NCBI GenBank assembly: GCA_009840115.1
Contig: VXOJ01000036.1
Span: 123,094 to 187,093 of the forward strand
Direction of reading: 5' to 3'
Origin: Gemmatimonadales bacterium
GTDB lineage: Bacteria > Gemmatimonadota > Gemmatimonadetes > Palauibacterales > Palauibacteraceae
DNA length: 64,000 nt
The notes under the pieces were generated by a model, which was not told where the DNA came from, did no database searches, and saw nothing but the letters and a program-made list of their open reading frames with translations. Made by a program: the position numbers and the translations under genes. Of this stretch, positions 1-9,542 are shown one piece after another (position 1 is the first letter of the stretch; each line of letters begins with the position of its first letter).

Positions 1-2692
1 GGTCGAGCTCGACGGTGTAGTCGCCGGGCGGCACGCGGGGACCCTGGGCGCTTCCCTGGAAGACGGCGTCGTCGAGCACGTCGGCCGGCTCGACGCGCAG
101 GTCCCACACGAAGGTGTGCGCGCCGGCATCGGCGGATAGCCTCGCGCCCGCGCCGCCGAGGCCGAAGAAGTCCATCCCCGCCGACGCCGGCGCCGTTTCG
201 CTCGAGAACTCGCGGATCAGCGCTTCTCCTTCGCGGACCCGCAGCGTCACTCCGCCCGGCGCGGCCTCCGGCAGGAAGTACGGGACGACGACGCCGTCCG
301 GCGGATTCGCGCCGGCGGGATCGCCCGCGCCCGGCCGGCCCATGGCCGAGAACAGGGCGGCGGGCGCGGCGCCCGGGTTGAAGCGCGTCGTGGTCGGCGG
401 CCGGAAGAGCCTCGGCTCGCTCGCCGCTTCCCCGGCCGCGAGTTGATGGAGCAGATCCACGTTGTCCAGGACCCAGAACGAGCGCCCGTGCGTGGCCGCC
501 GCGAGGTCTCCGTCCCGGAGCACGAGGTTGTGGATGGGGACGACCGGGAGGTTGAGGCTCAGCGGCTGCCAGGAGTCCCCTGCGTCGAACGAAACGTGGA
601 CCGTGCGTTCGGTACCGGCGTACAGGAGCCCGGCCCGGCCCGGATCCTCCCGGATGACGCGCGTGAAGTCGTTGTCCGGGATCCCTGTCACGATCCGGGT
701 CCACGTCTCGCCGTAGTCCGTGGTCCGGTACAGGTACGGGGCATGGTCGGAGAGCTTGTACCGCGTCGCGGCGACGAACGCCGTCGCGGGATCGTGCAGC
801 GACGGCTCGATCATGGAGATCAGCGCGAACTCGGGCAGACCGGGGATCGTCACATCTTCCCAGTTCGCGCCGCCGTCGCGCGACACGTGGATGTAGCCGT
901 CATCCGACCCCGCCCACAGGAGCCCCGGCTCGAGCGGCGATTCGGCGAACGCGAAGATCGTCGCGTACCACTCGGGGCCGTACGCCTCCCGCGTGATCGG
1001 CCCCCAGTATTCTCCCGTTTCCTCGTCCTCGTACGCCGGCGTGGGCTCCAGCGTCCGCGGGTCGGCGCGCGTGAGGTCGGGGCTGATGACCTCCCAGCTG
1101 TGGCCCTCGTCGGTCGTCCGGTGGACGTGCTGCGAGGTCACGTAGAGGATGTCCGGATCGTGGGGCGACGTCATCACCGGGTACGTCCACCAGAACCGGT
1201 AGTTGATGTCGGCCGAACCCCAGCCGTAGTGCGTCTCCGGGTTCGGGGAGATGTCCCGCACCTGCCGGTTGCGGTGGTCGTACCGGTACACCCAGTGGTG
1301 GTCCCCCGCGTAGACGATGTTCGGGTCATCGGTGTTCACCGCGATGTAGCCGTCCTCGCCCCCGCCCACGGTGTACCAGTCCTCGATGCTGATGCGGCCG
1401 AAGTCCGAGCGGACGGGGACGGAGATCGACGTGTTGTCCTGCTGCGAGGCGTAGAGTCGGTACGGCGTCTGGTGGTCGGCGGTCACGTGGTACAACTGCG
1501 CCGTCGACTGGTTGAGAAGACTCGACCACGAGAGGCCGCCGTCGAAACTCACCGAGGCGCCGCCGTCGCTCGCGTTGACCATCCGCCGGGGATTCGCGGG
1601 GTCGATCCACAGGTCGTGGTGATCCGGGTGCGGGGTGAACACGCGCTCGAAGGTCTCGCCGCCGTCCGTCGACTTCCAGAGGAAGACGTTGAGGACGAAA
1701 ACGGTGTTCTCGTCGCCGGGGTCCGCGACGATGTGGTGGTAGTACCACGGGCGCTGGAGGAGGTTGGCGTCTTCGTTCACGCGCGTCCACGTCTCTCCCG
1801 CGTCATCGGAGCGGAAGATCCCCTTCGCTCCGCGCGCCGCGTCGACGATCGCCCACAGGCGGCTGGAGTTCCGCGGCGAGACGGCGATCCCGATCCGGCC
1901 CTTGAGGCCGGACGGAAGGCCCGGGTTGTCGGTCAGCTCGGTCCACGTGTCGCCGCCGTCCGTGCTCTTGAAGAGTCCGGTGCCGGGGCCCGCGCTGCGG
2001 AAGCCCCACGGGAAGCGCCTCAATTCGAGGAGCGACGCGTACAGGATGTCGGGGTCCGCGGGATCGAGGACGAGATCGATCGCGCCCGAGTTCTCATCCC
2101 GGTAGAGGACCCTCTCCCAGGTCGCGCCGCCGTCGCGCGTGCGGTAGACGCCGCGCGCCTCGCTCGCGCCCCACGCATCGCCGAGCGCGGCCACCCAGGC
2201 GATGTCGGGGTTCTCCGGGTGGACGCGCACGCGGGCGATCTGGAGCGTCTCGGCGAGCCCGAGGTGCCGCCAGGTCGCGCCCCCGTCGTCGGAGCGGTAG
2301 ACGCCGTCGCCGTGCGAGGCGTTGCCGCGGATGCACGCCTCGCCCATGCCGACGTAGACGATGTCGGAGTGGGAACGGCTGACCTCGACGGCCCCGACGG
2401 AGCCCGTGCCGAAGTAGCCGTCGGAGACGTTCCGCCAGTTCGCCCCGCCGTCCTCGGTCTTCCAGACACCGCCGCCGGCGACGCCCTGAAAGAAGACGAG
2501 GTCGTCCGTGGGGTGGCCGGCCACGCCGAGCACGCGGCCGCCGCGGGTGGGGCCGATGGAGCGCCATTCGAGGAGATCGAGCCATGCGTCGTCGACGGGC
2601 TGGGCGCGGGCGCCCGGGGAAGCGGAAGTGCCGAGCAGCGCCAGTGCGAGCAGGGTCCATACGATTCGCGTCGCCGGTCGGAGTCGGGCCAT
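1..2692 (-). CDS. VPS10/sortilin-like secreted beta-propeller, truncated at the window edge
   Basis: A minus-strand frame reads open from an ATG at 2692 to base 1 without a stop, so the C-terminus lies outside the window. The protein starts with a signal peptide (MARLRPATRIVWTLLALALL, then an AQ-type cleavage region). It then carries many Asp-box (BNR) repeats of the form S/T-x-D-G-G-x-T-W, for example STDGGDTWTEL and SRDGGANWEDV. This pattern is typical of the large VPS10/sortilin-like or 'glycosyl hydrolase' exo-propellers abundant in Gemmatimonadota and Bacteroidota; their substrate is unknown. It resembles the complete protein at 37159-40368. It diverges from the TonB-dependent receptor at 2864. 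Family is confident, function is not. Confidence 0.9.
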   Translation of the reverse strand, partial: MARLRPATRIVWTLLALALLGTSASPGARAQPVDDAWLDLLEWRSIGPTRGGRVLGVAGHPTDDLVFFQGVAGGGVWKTEDGGANWRNVSDGYFGTGSVGAVEVSRSHSDIVYVGMGEACIRGNASHGDGVYRSDDGGATWRHLGLAETLQIARVRVHPENPDIAWVAALGDAWGASEARGVYRTRDGGATWERVLYRDENSGAIDLVLDPADPDILYASLLELRRFPWGFRSAGPGTGLFKSTDGGDTWTELTDNPGLPSGLKGRIGIAVSPRNSSRLWAIVDAARGAKGIFRSDDAGETWTRVNEDANLLQRPWYYHHIVADPGDENTVFVLNVFLWKSTDGGETFERVFTPHPDHHDLWIDPANPRRMVNASDGGASVSFDGGLSWSSLLNQSTAQLYHVTADHQTPYRLYASQQDNTSISVPVRSDFGRISIEDWYTVGGGEDGYIAVNTDDPNIVYAGDHHWVYRYDHRNRQVRDISPNPETHYGWGSADINYRFWWTYPVMTSPHDPDILYVTSQHVHRTTDEGHSWEVISPDLTRADPRTLEPTPAYEDEETGEYWGPITREAYGPEWYATIFAFAESPLEPGLLWAGSDDGYIHVSRDGGANWEDVTIPGLPEFALISMIEPSLHDPATAFVAATRYKLSDHAPYLYRTTDYGETWTRIVTGIPDNDFTRVIREDPGRAGLLYAGTERTVHVSFDAGDSWQPLSLNLPVVPIHNLVLRDGDLAAATHGRSFWVLDNVDLLHQLAAGEAASEPRLFRPPTTTRFNPGAAPAALFSAMGRPGAGDPAGANPPDGVVVPYFLPEAAPGGVTLRVREGEALIREFSSETAPASAGMDFFGLGGAGARLSADAGAHTFVWDLRVEPADVLDDAVFQGSAQGPRVPPGDYTVELD

Positions 2693-2863
2693 GCGGGATT
2701 CTGCCACGGGTTGCCGTATCCTTCGGGAGTCGTCCGGTGCGGCCGAGCATCGAATCTTGCGCTCCGCCCACGCGCCGTACAGCGCGGGGTGGGTGGGTGG
2801 CGCCGCCGCCCGGATCCGGTGCCGCATGTTGGCGCTCGGCCGGAGCGCGTGAGAACATGCGGG

Positions 2864-5461
2864 ATGACCGACCGTTCGAACGGTGCGCGGTTCGCGCTCG
2901 GGACGCTGCTCCTCGCCGGTGCCGCGACGTACTCGGCCACCGCGCCCAGCGCCGCCGAGGCGCAGGCCGGACAGGCGGGGCGCACACCCCCGGACACTCT
3001 CGCTCGGGCGGCCTACGAGCGAGGGACGGCGGCCGTCGAGGTGCTTTCGCGCGCCGAGATTCTCGAGACCGGACAGGCGGAACTCGCTTCGGCCCTCAAC
3101 GAACTCCTGCCGTCCGCCTACTTCCCGCGCCGGCAGGTCGCGGACCTCACGTCGGGCGTCCGGCCCTTCCAGCTGCGCGGGCTGTCGCCGGACCACACGC
3201 TCGTCCTCGTGAACGGGAAGCGCCGCCACGCCACGGCGGTCGTGCACACGCTGGGCGCCGGCGCCTTTACGGGAGCGAGCGGCGTGGACATGAACGCCTT
3301 CCCGCTGCAGGCGATCGACCGGGTGGAGGTCGCGCGCGGCGGGGGCACGACGCGGCACGGCGCCGACGCGATCGCCGGGGTCATCGACCTGCGCCTCCGG
3401 AACGCGGTCTCGGCGCCGGAGTTCATCGCCTCCGTCGGCCACCACTTCCCGGACGAATGGGATGACGACGGGCTTCGCTACGACTTCTCCGGGAACTGGG
3501 GGCTGGGCGTCGGCCGCGGCGGCGTCCTGAACCTCACCGGCGCGTTCAGCCAACGGGAGCCGACGAACCGCGCGGGGGCCGACGGCCGCGACCAGATCCT
3601 GCCGGGGGACGCGGACTTCGTCGACCGGGGCGTCGTCATCCTCAAGCACAACGAGGTGGCGCAGCCGAACCACCTGTGGGGAGACGGCGAGTCCTCGAAC
3701 TTCATGGTGTTCGCCAACTTCGAACTCCCCCTCGCGGCGGCGGGCGACGGCCCCGGCGGCGCGGAGCTCTACGCCTTCGGAGGCTACACCCGGCGCCGGG
3801 ACCGGCACGCCGGCTTCTTCGTGCGCTCGATGGACGACCGCAACTGGCCGCGGATCCATCCGCTCGGCTTTCTGCCGCGCTTCGACGCAGACACGCGGGA
3901 CGTGTCTCTCGTCACCGGCTTCCGGCGGGGCTCCGAGGCAGACGCGGGGACCGGCTGGAGTTGGGACCTGAGCGCCCAGTACGGCTCGAACCGGGTCGAC
4001 CACGACCTGTTCGACACGCTCAACCCGTCGCTCGGGCCTTGCCTCGAATCGGCGTGCGCCCCCGGCGCGGACGGAATCCCCGGGACCGCGGACGATCCGG
4101 GGATTCCGAACCGGACCCGGTTCTCCACGGGCGCGCTCGAGAACCACCAGTTGCTCGCGAACGCGGACATCGGGCGCCGGATCGAGACGGGACTCGGCGC
4201 GGGGCCGGCAAGGGTCGCCCTCGGGGCGACGTTCCGCCTCGACAGCTACCGCATCCTGGCGGGGGAACCCGCGTCGAGGGTGGACGGCTTCCACCCGACC
4301 CAGAGCGGCGGCATCGCGCCGGCGGGCTCTCAGCGCTTCACGGGCTTCCGGCCGGAGGAGACCGGGATCTGGCACCGGTCGAGCTTCAGCCTCCACGGCC
4401 AGATCGACGCGCCGCTCCTGCGGCCGCTCCTGCTCTCGGCGACGGGACGCTACGAGCGCTTCAGCGACGTCGGCGGCGCGGTCAGCGGGAAGCTGGGGCT
4501 GCGCCTGGCCCTCTCCGACGCCGCCGCCCTCCGGGCAAGCGCGTCCACGGGATTCCGGCCGCCCGCGCTGAGCCAGTCGCACTACGGACACGTCTCGGCG
4601 GGGCGTCGCGAAGACCCGGACGAGCCGGGCGCGATCGCCGGGTTCGAGGCGGGCATGTATCCGGTGGACGCTCCGGAAGCCGGGGCGGTCGGCGCTTCGC
4701 CCCTCCGAGGCGAGACGTCGCGCTCCCTCAGCGCGGGGTTCGTGGTCGCGCCGGTCGACGATCTGCACTTCACGGTCGACGGCTACGCGACGGACGTCGA
4801 CGACGCGATCCTCCTCTCCAACCCGCTCGCGGAAGGCGCCAGCGGCCTGGTCGATCACCTGCTGGCGGGCTTCGCCGCGGAATCGGTCCGTTTCTTCGCC
4901 AACGCGATCGACCTGCGCTCGTACGGCATCGACGCGACGCTCACGTGGGGGCGGCGGCTCGGGGACGCCTCACGCCTCGAACTCGGGGCCTCGGCGGGCT
5001 GGGGGCAGGTGCGCGGGCGCTGCCCGGAGGGCGATATCGCGGCCTGCGCGAAGGAGAACGAGGCGCTGCGGGACGAATCGTTCAGAATCTACGACGGATT
5101 CGACGTCTACTTCCTCGAGGAGGGGCGCCCGGACTGGCGCGGCAGGTTCGCGACGAGCTTCGCGAGCGGCGCGTTCGAGTTCGGCCTCGGGGCGAACGTC
5201 TTCGGGGCGCAGGAGGAACTGCGCGCGCTCGGCGTGGGAGAGCACCCCCACCGGATCCGGCTCCTCGAGCCGAAGGTCGCCTTCGATGCGGGCGTCCACG
5301 TCGACCTGGCGCGAGGGTGGCTCCTCACGGTCGGCGGCGAGAACCTTTTCGATGCCTTCCCGACGCGGGTGGACGCGTTCGGAGGGATCTTCCCCTACCG
5401 CTCGTTCTCGGCGATGGGGTTCAACGGCCGCTACCTGTACGCGCGCCTGCAGATCTCCTAG
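2864..5461 (+). CDS. TonB-dependent outer-membrane receptor
   Basis: About 865 residues. A signal peptide (about 1-34, ending AEAQ) is followed by a plug domain. The plug has the classic receptor sequence: SALNELLPSAYF, then RGLSPDHTLVLVNGKRRH, then IDRVEVARGGGTTRHGADAIAGVIDL. A long beta-barrel follows and ends in an aromatic-rich strand (FNGRYLYARLQIS). These receptors import siderophores, vitamins or oligomers across the outer membrane using TonB energy; the ligand cannot be read here. I see no clear TonB box. The start at 2864 is chosen because the reading frame upstream is only antisense to the VPS10-like gene. No strong ribosome binding site is visible. Confidence 0.92.
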   Translation: MTDRSNGARFALGTLLLAGAATYSATAPSAAEAQAGQAGRTPPDTLARAAYERGTAAVEVLSRAEILETGQAELASALNELLPSAYFPRRQVADLTSGVRPFQLRGLSPDHTLVLVNGKRRHATAVVHTLGAGAFTGASGVDMNAFPLQAIDRVEVARGGGTTRHGADAIAGVIDLRLRNAVSAPEFIASVGHHFPDEWDDDGLRYDFSGNWGLGVGRGGVLNLTGAFSQREPTNRAGADGRDQILPGDADFVDRGVVILKHNEVAQPNHLWGDGESSNFMVFANFELPLAAAGDGPGGAELYAFGGYTRRRDRHAGFFVRSMDDRNWPRIHPLGFLPRFDADTRDVSLVTGFRRGSEADAGTGWSWDLSAQYGSNRVDHDLFDTLNPSLGPCLESACAPGADGIPGTADDPGIPNRTRFSTGALENHQLLANADIGRRIETGLGAGPARVALGATFRLDSYRILAGEPASRVDGFHPTQSGGIAPAGSQRFTGFRPEETGIWHRSSFSLHGQIDAPLLRPLLLSATGRYERFSDVGGAVSGKLGLRLALSDAAALRASASTGFRPPALSQSHYGHVSAGRREDPDEPGAIAGFEAGMYPVDAPEAGAVGASPLRGETSRSLSAGFVVAPVDDLHFTVDGYATDVDDAILLSNPLAEGASGLVDHLLAGFAAESVRFFANAIDLRSYGIDATLTWGRRLGDASRLELGASAGWGQVRGRCPEGDIAACAKENEALRDESFRIYDGFDVYFLEEGRPDWRGRFATSFASGAFEFGLGANVFGAQEELRALGVGEHPHRIRLLEPKVAFDAGVHVDLARGWLLTVGGENLFDAFPTRVDAFGGIFPYRSFSAMGFNGRYLYARLQIS

Positions 5462-5486
5462 CTAGCCGGGCCGACCTGGGGCTGGG

Positions 5487-6686
5487 TCAGGGCTGGCTCC
5501 CGGAGTCCGGCCAGGGAGGGCCCTGCTCGGGCGACACGCGGCCCATGCCCATGTACACGAACTTCTGGATGCGCTTCCCGTCGTACGTCTCGGTCGTGTA
5601 GACGTTGCCCCTCGAGTCGGTCGCGACGCTGTGGACGCCGATGAACTGTCCCGGCTGGCGGCCTCCGTCGCCGAACATCGTCAGCACCTCGAGCGAGGTC
5701 CGGTCCATGACGTAGACGCGGTGGTTCGATCCGTCGGCGACGTACATGTACCGCTGTTCGGGATCGCGCGAGAACGCGAGGTCCCAGGTCGAGCCGGCGC
5801 CCAGCGTGCGCGGCGCAATCATCGCTTCGTCGACGAATGTCCCGTCACGCTGGAAGACCTGGATCCGGTCGCTGGCGCGGTCGCAGACGTAGATCAGGCC
5901 GTCAAGCGAGGGGTCGGCGCAGTGCACCGGCGTCCGGAACTGCGGGGAGGGGGGCGCGTCCGGGTCGTAGAGGGGCGGCGGGGTGTCGTCCGGCGCGTTG
6001 CCGTACGCGCCCCAGTAGCGCTTGAAGGCGCCCGTCGACGCATCGAGCACCGCCACGCGGCGCCCGCCGTAGCCATCGGCGACGTACGCCTCGTTGGCCT
6101 CGGCGTCGAAGGCGACCTTCGCCACGCGATTGAAGCGGGTTTCGCTGTGGCTGTCGGGCTCCTGCCCCAGGGCCGGCTGCCCGTAGGAAGCGAGGAACTC
6201 GCCGTCGCGCGAGAACTTGAGGATGTGCGAGTCGCTCGCCCCGTTTCCGCCGATCCAGACGTTGTCCATGTGGTCGACGGTGATCCCGTGGTTCGACTCG
6301 GGCCACACGTAGTCGTCGGAAGGACCTCCCCACGAGTTCACGAGATTGCCCTCGGGATCGAACACGAGCACTTCCGGGGCCGCCCGGCAGCACTCGCTGG
6401 TCGGCGGATCCGCGTCGAGTCCCAGTTCCGTTCCGGGGTTGATGGAGGCGCGGCGATGGATGATGAAGACGTGGTCGCGGGAGTCCACGCCGACCCCGAC
6501 GGTGGAACCGAGAAGCCAGTGTTCCGGCAGCGGCTTGGGCCAGAACGGATCCACCTCGAACATCGGCGCCTCGACGCCCTGTCCCGTGGGGTCGGCCGAG
6601 GCCGCGTCGTCCATCGCGGCCTGCCCGCAGGCGAGCGCAATGACGGCGCCGGCCGCCACACCGCCGATGAAGGTTCGCCGCCTCAC
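5487..6686 (-). CDS. NHL-repeat beta-propeller lipoprotein (paralogue A)
   Basis: About 399 residues. The GTG start at 6686 overlaps the stop of the upstream paralogue (GTGA), implying translational coupling. The N-terminus RRRTFIGGVAAGAVIALACG contains a lipobox (ALAC), so the protein is probably a lipid-anchored periplasmic or surface protein. The rest is a six-bladed NHL propeller with repeated units such as ITVDHMDNVWIGGNG and VATDSRGNVYTTETYDGKRIQKF, related to the peptidyl-alpha-hydroxyglycine lyase fold. A conserved Cys pair (SECCRAAP) is shared with paralogue B. No enzymatic role can be assigned. Confidence 0.88.
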   Translation of the reverse strand: MRRRTFIGGVAAGAVIALACGQAAMDDAASADPTGQGVEAPMFEVDPFWPKPLPEHWLLGSTVGVGVDSRDHVFIIHRRASINPGTELGLDADPPTSECCRAAPEVLVFDPEGNLVNSWGGPSDDYVWPESNHGITVDHMDNVWIGGNGASDSHILKFSRDGEFLASYGQPALGQEPDSHSETRFNRVAKVAFDAEANEAYVADGYGGRRVAVLDASTGAFKRYWGAYGNAPDDTPPPLYDPDAPPSPQFRTPVHCADPSLDGLIYVCDRASDRIQVFQRDGTFVDEAMIAPRTLGAGSTWDLAFSRDPEQRYMYVADGSNHRVYVMDRTSLEVLTMFGDGGRQPGQFIGVHSVATDSRGNVYTTETYDGKRIQKFVYMGMGRVSPEQGPPWPDSGSQP

Positions 6687-7879
6687 TGGTCGCCGCGCGG
6701 CCAGGGCGGTCCCTGGTGCTCGGCCGGTACCGGGCCCATGCCCATGTACACGAACTTCTGGACGCGCTTCCCCTCGTAGGTCTCCGTCGTGTAGATGTTG
6801 CCGTTCGAGTCCGTCGCGATGCTGTGGACGGCGAAGAACTGGCCCGGCTGACGGCCGCCGTCGCCGAAGCTGGTCAGGATCTCGAGCGAGGCGCGGTCCA
6901 TGATGTAGACCCGCATGTTCTTGCCGTCGGCGACGTACATGTACTTCTGGTCCGCGTCGCGCGAGAAGGCGACGTCCCACGTCGACCCGTCGCCCAGAGT
7001 GCGCGGCGCGATCCGAACCTCATCGACGTACGTGCCGTCCGTCTGGAAGACCTGGATGCGGTCGTTGGGACGATCGCACACGTATACGAGGCCATCGAGC
7101 GAAGGCTCCGCGCAGTGCACGGGCGTGCGGAACTGCTCGATGAGAGGCGCGTCGGGATCGTAGGGCGGCGTCCGCGTGTCGTCGGGCGCGTTGCCGTAGG
7201 CGCCCCAGTAGCGCTTGAAGGCGCCGGTCGACGCGTCCAGCACCGCGACGCGGCGACCGCCGTAGCCGTCCGCCAGGTAGGCCTCGTTGGCCGCGGCGTC
7301 GAACGCGAGCTTGGCGACCCGGTTGAAGCGCGTCTCGCTGTGGCTGTCGGGCTCCGGTCCCGCCTCCGGCTCGCCGTAGGAGGCGAGGAACTCGCCGTCG
7401 CGCGAGAACTTCAGGATGTGCGTGTCGTTGGGCCCGTTCCCGCCGATCCACAGGTTGTCCATGTGGTCGACCGTGATCCCGTGGTTGGAGCCGGGCCACA
7501 CGTAATCCTCGGAGGGGCCGCCCCAGGCGTTGACGAGGTTTCCTTCGGGGTCGAACTCGAGCACGGGGGGCGCCGCGCGGCAGCACTCGCCGATCGGCGG
7601 GTCGGCGTCGGCCCCGCCCTCGGTGCGCTCGGTGAGGTTGCCCCGGTGCACGATGAAGACGTGGTCGCGCGAGTCGACGCCCACGCCGATCGCCGAGCCG
7701 AGCACCCAGTGGTCCGGCAGCGGTTTCGGCCAGAACGGGTCCACCTCGAACATCGGCGCCTCGACGCCCTGTCCCTCGCTCGCCTGGGCCCCGTCGTCCA
7801 TGGCCGCCTGGCCGCACGCCAGCGCGAGGGCGATGCCCGCGACCACGCCGAAGATGAGGGTTCGCCGCTTTCCGTTCAT
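6683..7879 (-). CDS. NHL-repeat beta-propeller lipoprotein (paralogue B)
   Basis: 398 residues, ATG at 7879 preceded by an AAGGAG ribosome site. Lipobox LALACG at residues about 18-23. The body is an NHL propeller nearly identical in layout to paralogue A immediately downstream, including GECCRAAP, NHGITVDHMDN, the segment ADGYGGRRVAVLD and the C-terminal IQKF/VQKFVYMGMG segment. A tandem duplication in one operon is the simplest explanation. The gene diverges from the HupE-like gene at 8026. Function unknown; probably a secreted sensor, lyase-like or binding propeller. Confidence 0.88.
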   Translation of the reverse strand: MNGKRRTLIFGVVAGIALALACGQAAMDDGAQASEGQGVEAPMFEVDPFWPKPLPDHWVLGSAIGVGVDSRDHVFIVHRGNLTERTEGGADADPPIGECCRAAPPVLEFDPEGNLVNAWGGPSEDYVWPGSNHGITVDHMDNLWIGGNGPNDTHILKFSRDGEFLASYGEPEAGPEPDSHSETRFNRVAKLAFDAAANEAYLADGYGGRRVAVLDASTGAFKRYWGAYGNAPDDTRTPPYDPDAPLIEQFRTPVHCAEPSLDGLVYVCDRPNDRIQVFQTDGTYVDEVRIAPRTLGDGSTWDVAFSRDADQKYMYVADGKNMRVYIMDRASLEILTSFGDGGRQPGQFFAVHSIATDSNGNIYTTETYEGKRVQKFVYMGMGPVPAEHQGPPWPRGDQ

Positions 7880-8025
7880 GGCCGTCTCTCCTTGCGGATC
7901 CTGAGTCGCTCCCGGGTCGCCCGATTCCGACGCTTGCCGATCGATTCACGCTACCGATGCCGTCCGCGTTCGTCCAGAGATCGGCCGGGGTCGACGGCGC
8001 GCGCCGGCCGCGCCATCGTGACGGG

Positions 8026-9441
8026 ATGAAACAACGAGGTAAGACGCGCGGTCCGACCCGGCGCACCGCGACCCTGATGGGGTGCGTGCTTGCGCTCTAC
8101 GGTCTGACGAGTCTGGCCGGGGCGGCGCGGGCGGCGCCGGATCGCGCGGGCGAGGCGGTCGCTGCCGTGCCGCACGAGATTCCGGCGGACGTCACGGTGC
8201 AGGCCTTCGTCACGCCGGAGGGTTCCCGCCTCCGCTTCCTCGTGCGGGCGCCGCTCGAGGCGATGCGGGACATCGAGTTCCCCCAGTACGGACTCGGGTA
8301 TCTGGACCTGGAGGCGGCGGACCCGTTCCTCCGCGACGCCGCGCAACTCTGGCTCGCCGACTACGTGACGTTCTACGAGGAGGACCGGCGCCTGGCCGCG
8401 CCCCGCATCGTGGCGACACGGGTCTCGCTTCCCTCAGACCGGTCCTTCGCCAGCTACGAGACGGCGCTGGCGCACTTCGACGACCCGCCGCTCGACCCCG
8501 GACTCCAACTTCCGTGGCGGCAGGCGCTGCTCGACGTGCTGCTCGAATACGACATCGAGTCGGACGAGTCCCGCTTCTCCATCGACCCCGGCTTCGCGCA
8601 CCTCGGCCTGCGCACCGTCACCGTGCTGCGCCTGCGGCCGCCGGACCGGCCGGAGCGCGCCTTCCAGTACGTCGGCGATCCGGGGCTCGTGCGGCTCGAC
8701 CCCCGCTGGCACCAGGCGGCGCTGCGCTTCGTGTCGCTCGGCTTCACCCACATCCTCGACGGGATCGACCACCTCCTCTTCCTCCTCTGTCTCGTCATCC
8801 CGCTGCGGACGCTGTGGGGCCTCGTGCCCGTCATCACCTCCTTCACCATCGCCCACTCGATCACGCTCATCGCCTCCGCCTTCGGCATCGCGCCGCGGGC
8901 GCTCTGGTTCCCGCCGCTGATCGAGACCCTCATCGCGCTCTCGATCGTCTACATGGCGCTCGAGAACATCGTCGGGGCGAAACCCCGGAAACGCTGGCTG
9001 CTCGCGTTCGGGTTCGGACTCGTACACGGGTTCGGCTTCTCGTTCGCGCTCAGCGAGTCGCTGCAGTTCGCGGGCGGACACCTGCTCGCCTCCCTGCTCG
9101 CCTTCAACGTGGGCGTGGAACTGGGACAACTCGTCGTCGTCGCGGTCGCCGTGCCGGTGGTCGAAGTGCTGTTCCGCAAGGTGGTGGCGGAGCGCATGGG
9201 GACGATCATCGGGTCGGCGTTGCTCGCGCACACGGGCTGGCACTGGATGACGGACCGGGGCTCCGACCTGCTGGCCTACCGCTTCGCGTGGCCCGCCTTC
9301 GACGGAGCGCTGGCCGCCGCGCTCATGCGCTGGGGGGCGCTGGCGCTCATCGTCGTAGGCGCGGCGTGGGCGATCAGCGGACCCTTCGGCCGGCTGGCGG
9401 CGAAAGCGAAGGGCGGCGGCCGGGCCGCCCTGCCGGAGTAG
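8026..9441 (+). CDS. HupE/UreJ_2-family membrane protein
   Basis: About 471 residues. A signal peptide (about 1-35) precedes a periplasmic domain of about 200 residues. The C-terminal half is a membrane domain with about seven hydrophobic segments. It carries the HupE/UreJ signature: FTHILDGIDHLLFLLCLV, then FTIAHSITLI, then GFGFSFAL. The conserved His and Asp residues in the membrane helices suggest metal handling; HupE proteins are nickel transporters, while this long-N-terminus subfamily is uncharacterised. ATG 8026 is chosen because the signal peptide begins there. No hydrogenase or urease gene is nearby, so nickel transport is only a family-based guess. Confidence 0.85.
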   Translation: MKQRGKTRGPTRRTATLMGCVLALYGLTSLAGAARAAPDRAGEAVAAVPHEIPADVTVQAFVTPEGSRLRFLVRAPLEAMRDIEFPQYGLGYLDLEAADPFLRDAAQLWLADYVTFYEEDRRLAAPRIVATRVSLPSDRSFASYETALAHFDDPPLDPGLQLPWRQALLDVLLEYDIESDESRFSIDPGFAHLGLRTVTVLRLRPPDRPERAFQYVGDPGLVRLDPRWHQAALRFVSLGFTHILDGIDHLLFLLCLVIPLRTLWGLVPVITSFTIAHSITLIASAFGIAPRALWFPPLIETLIALSIVYMALENIVGAKPRKRWLLAFGFGLVHGFGFSFALSESLQFAGGHLLASLLAFNVGVELGQLVVVAVAVPVVEVLFRKVVAERMGTIIGSALLAHTGWHWMTDRGSDLLAYRFAWPAFDGALAAALMRWGALALIVVGAAWAISGPFGRLAAKAKGGGRAALPE

Positions 9442-9484
9442 CCCCTTCCGGCCCGCCCGCTTGCCCGTTTTGCCGGTGACGTCC

Positions 9485-9509
9485 CATCGTTTTTGTTCCG
9501 ACAACGATG
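9485..9509. repeat. inverted repeat upstream of the third NHL gene
   Basis: CATCGTT at 9485-9491 is repeated inverted as AACGATG at 9503-9509, with an 11-base T-rich loop. It sits between the HupE-like stop and the ribosome site of the NHL gene at 9543. It could be an operator, or a weak terminator for the upstream gene. No T-run follows the stem. Confidence 0.35.
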
Positions 9510-9542
9510 CGGACGGCGCGGACCGGAAGCACAGGAGGACGG

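Noticed and set aside
443..2863. Long plus-strand frame continuous with the TonB-dependent receptor
   Set aside because: It is antisense to the VPS10-like gene, whose Asp-box repeats and signal peptide are unmistakable. The receptor signal peptide starts at 2864.
2871..2884. Perfect palindrome ACCGTTCGAACGGT
   Set aside because: It lies within the first codons of the receptor and is not linked to a promoter, so it is likely chance in GC-rich coding sequence.
6716..8029. Plus-strand frame opposite the NHL lipoprotein
   Set aside because: Antisense shadow with repeated low-complexity residues; the minus strand has lipobox and NHL blades.
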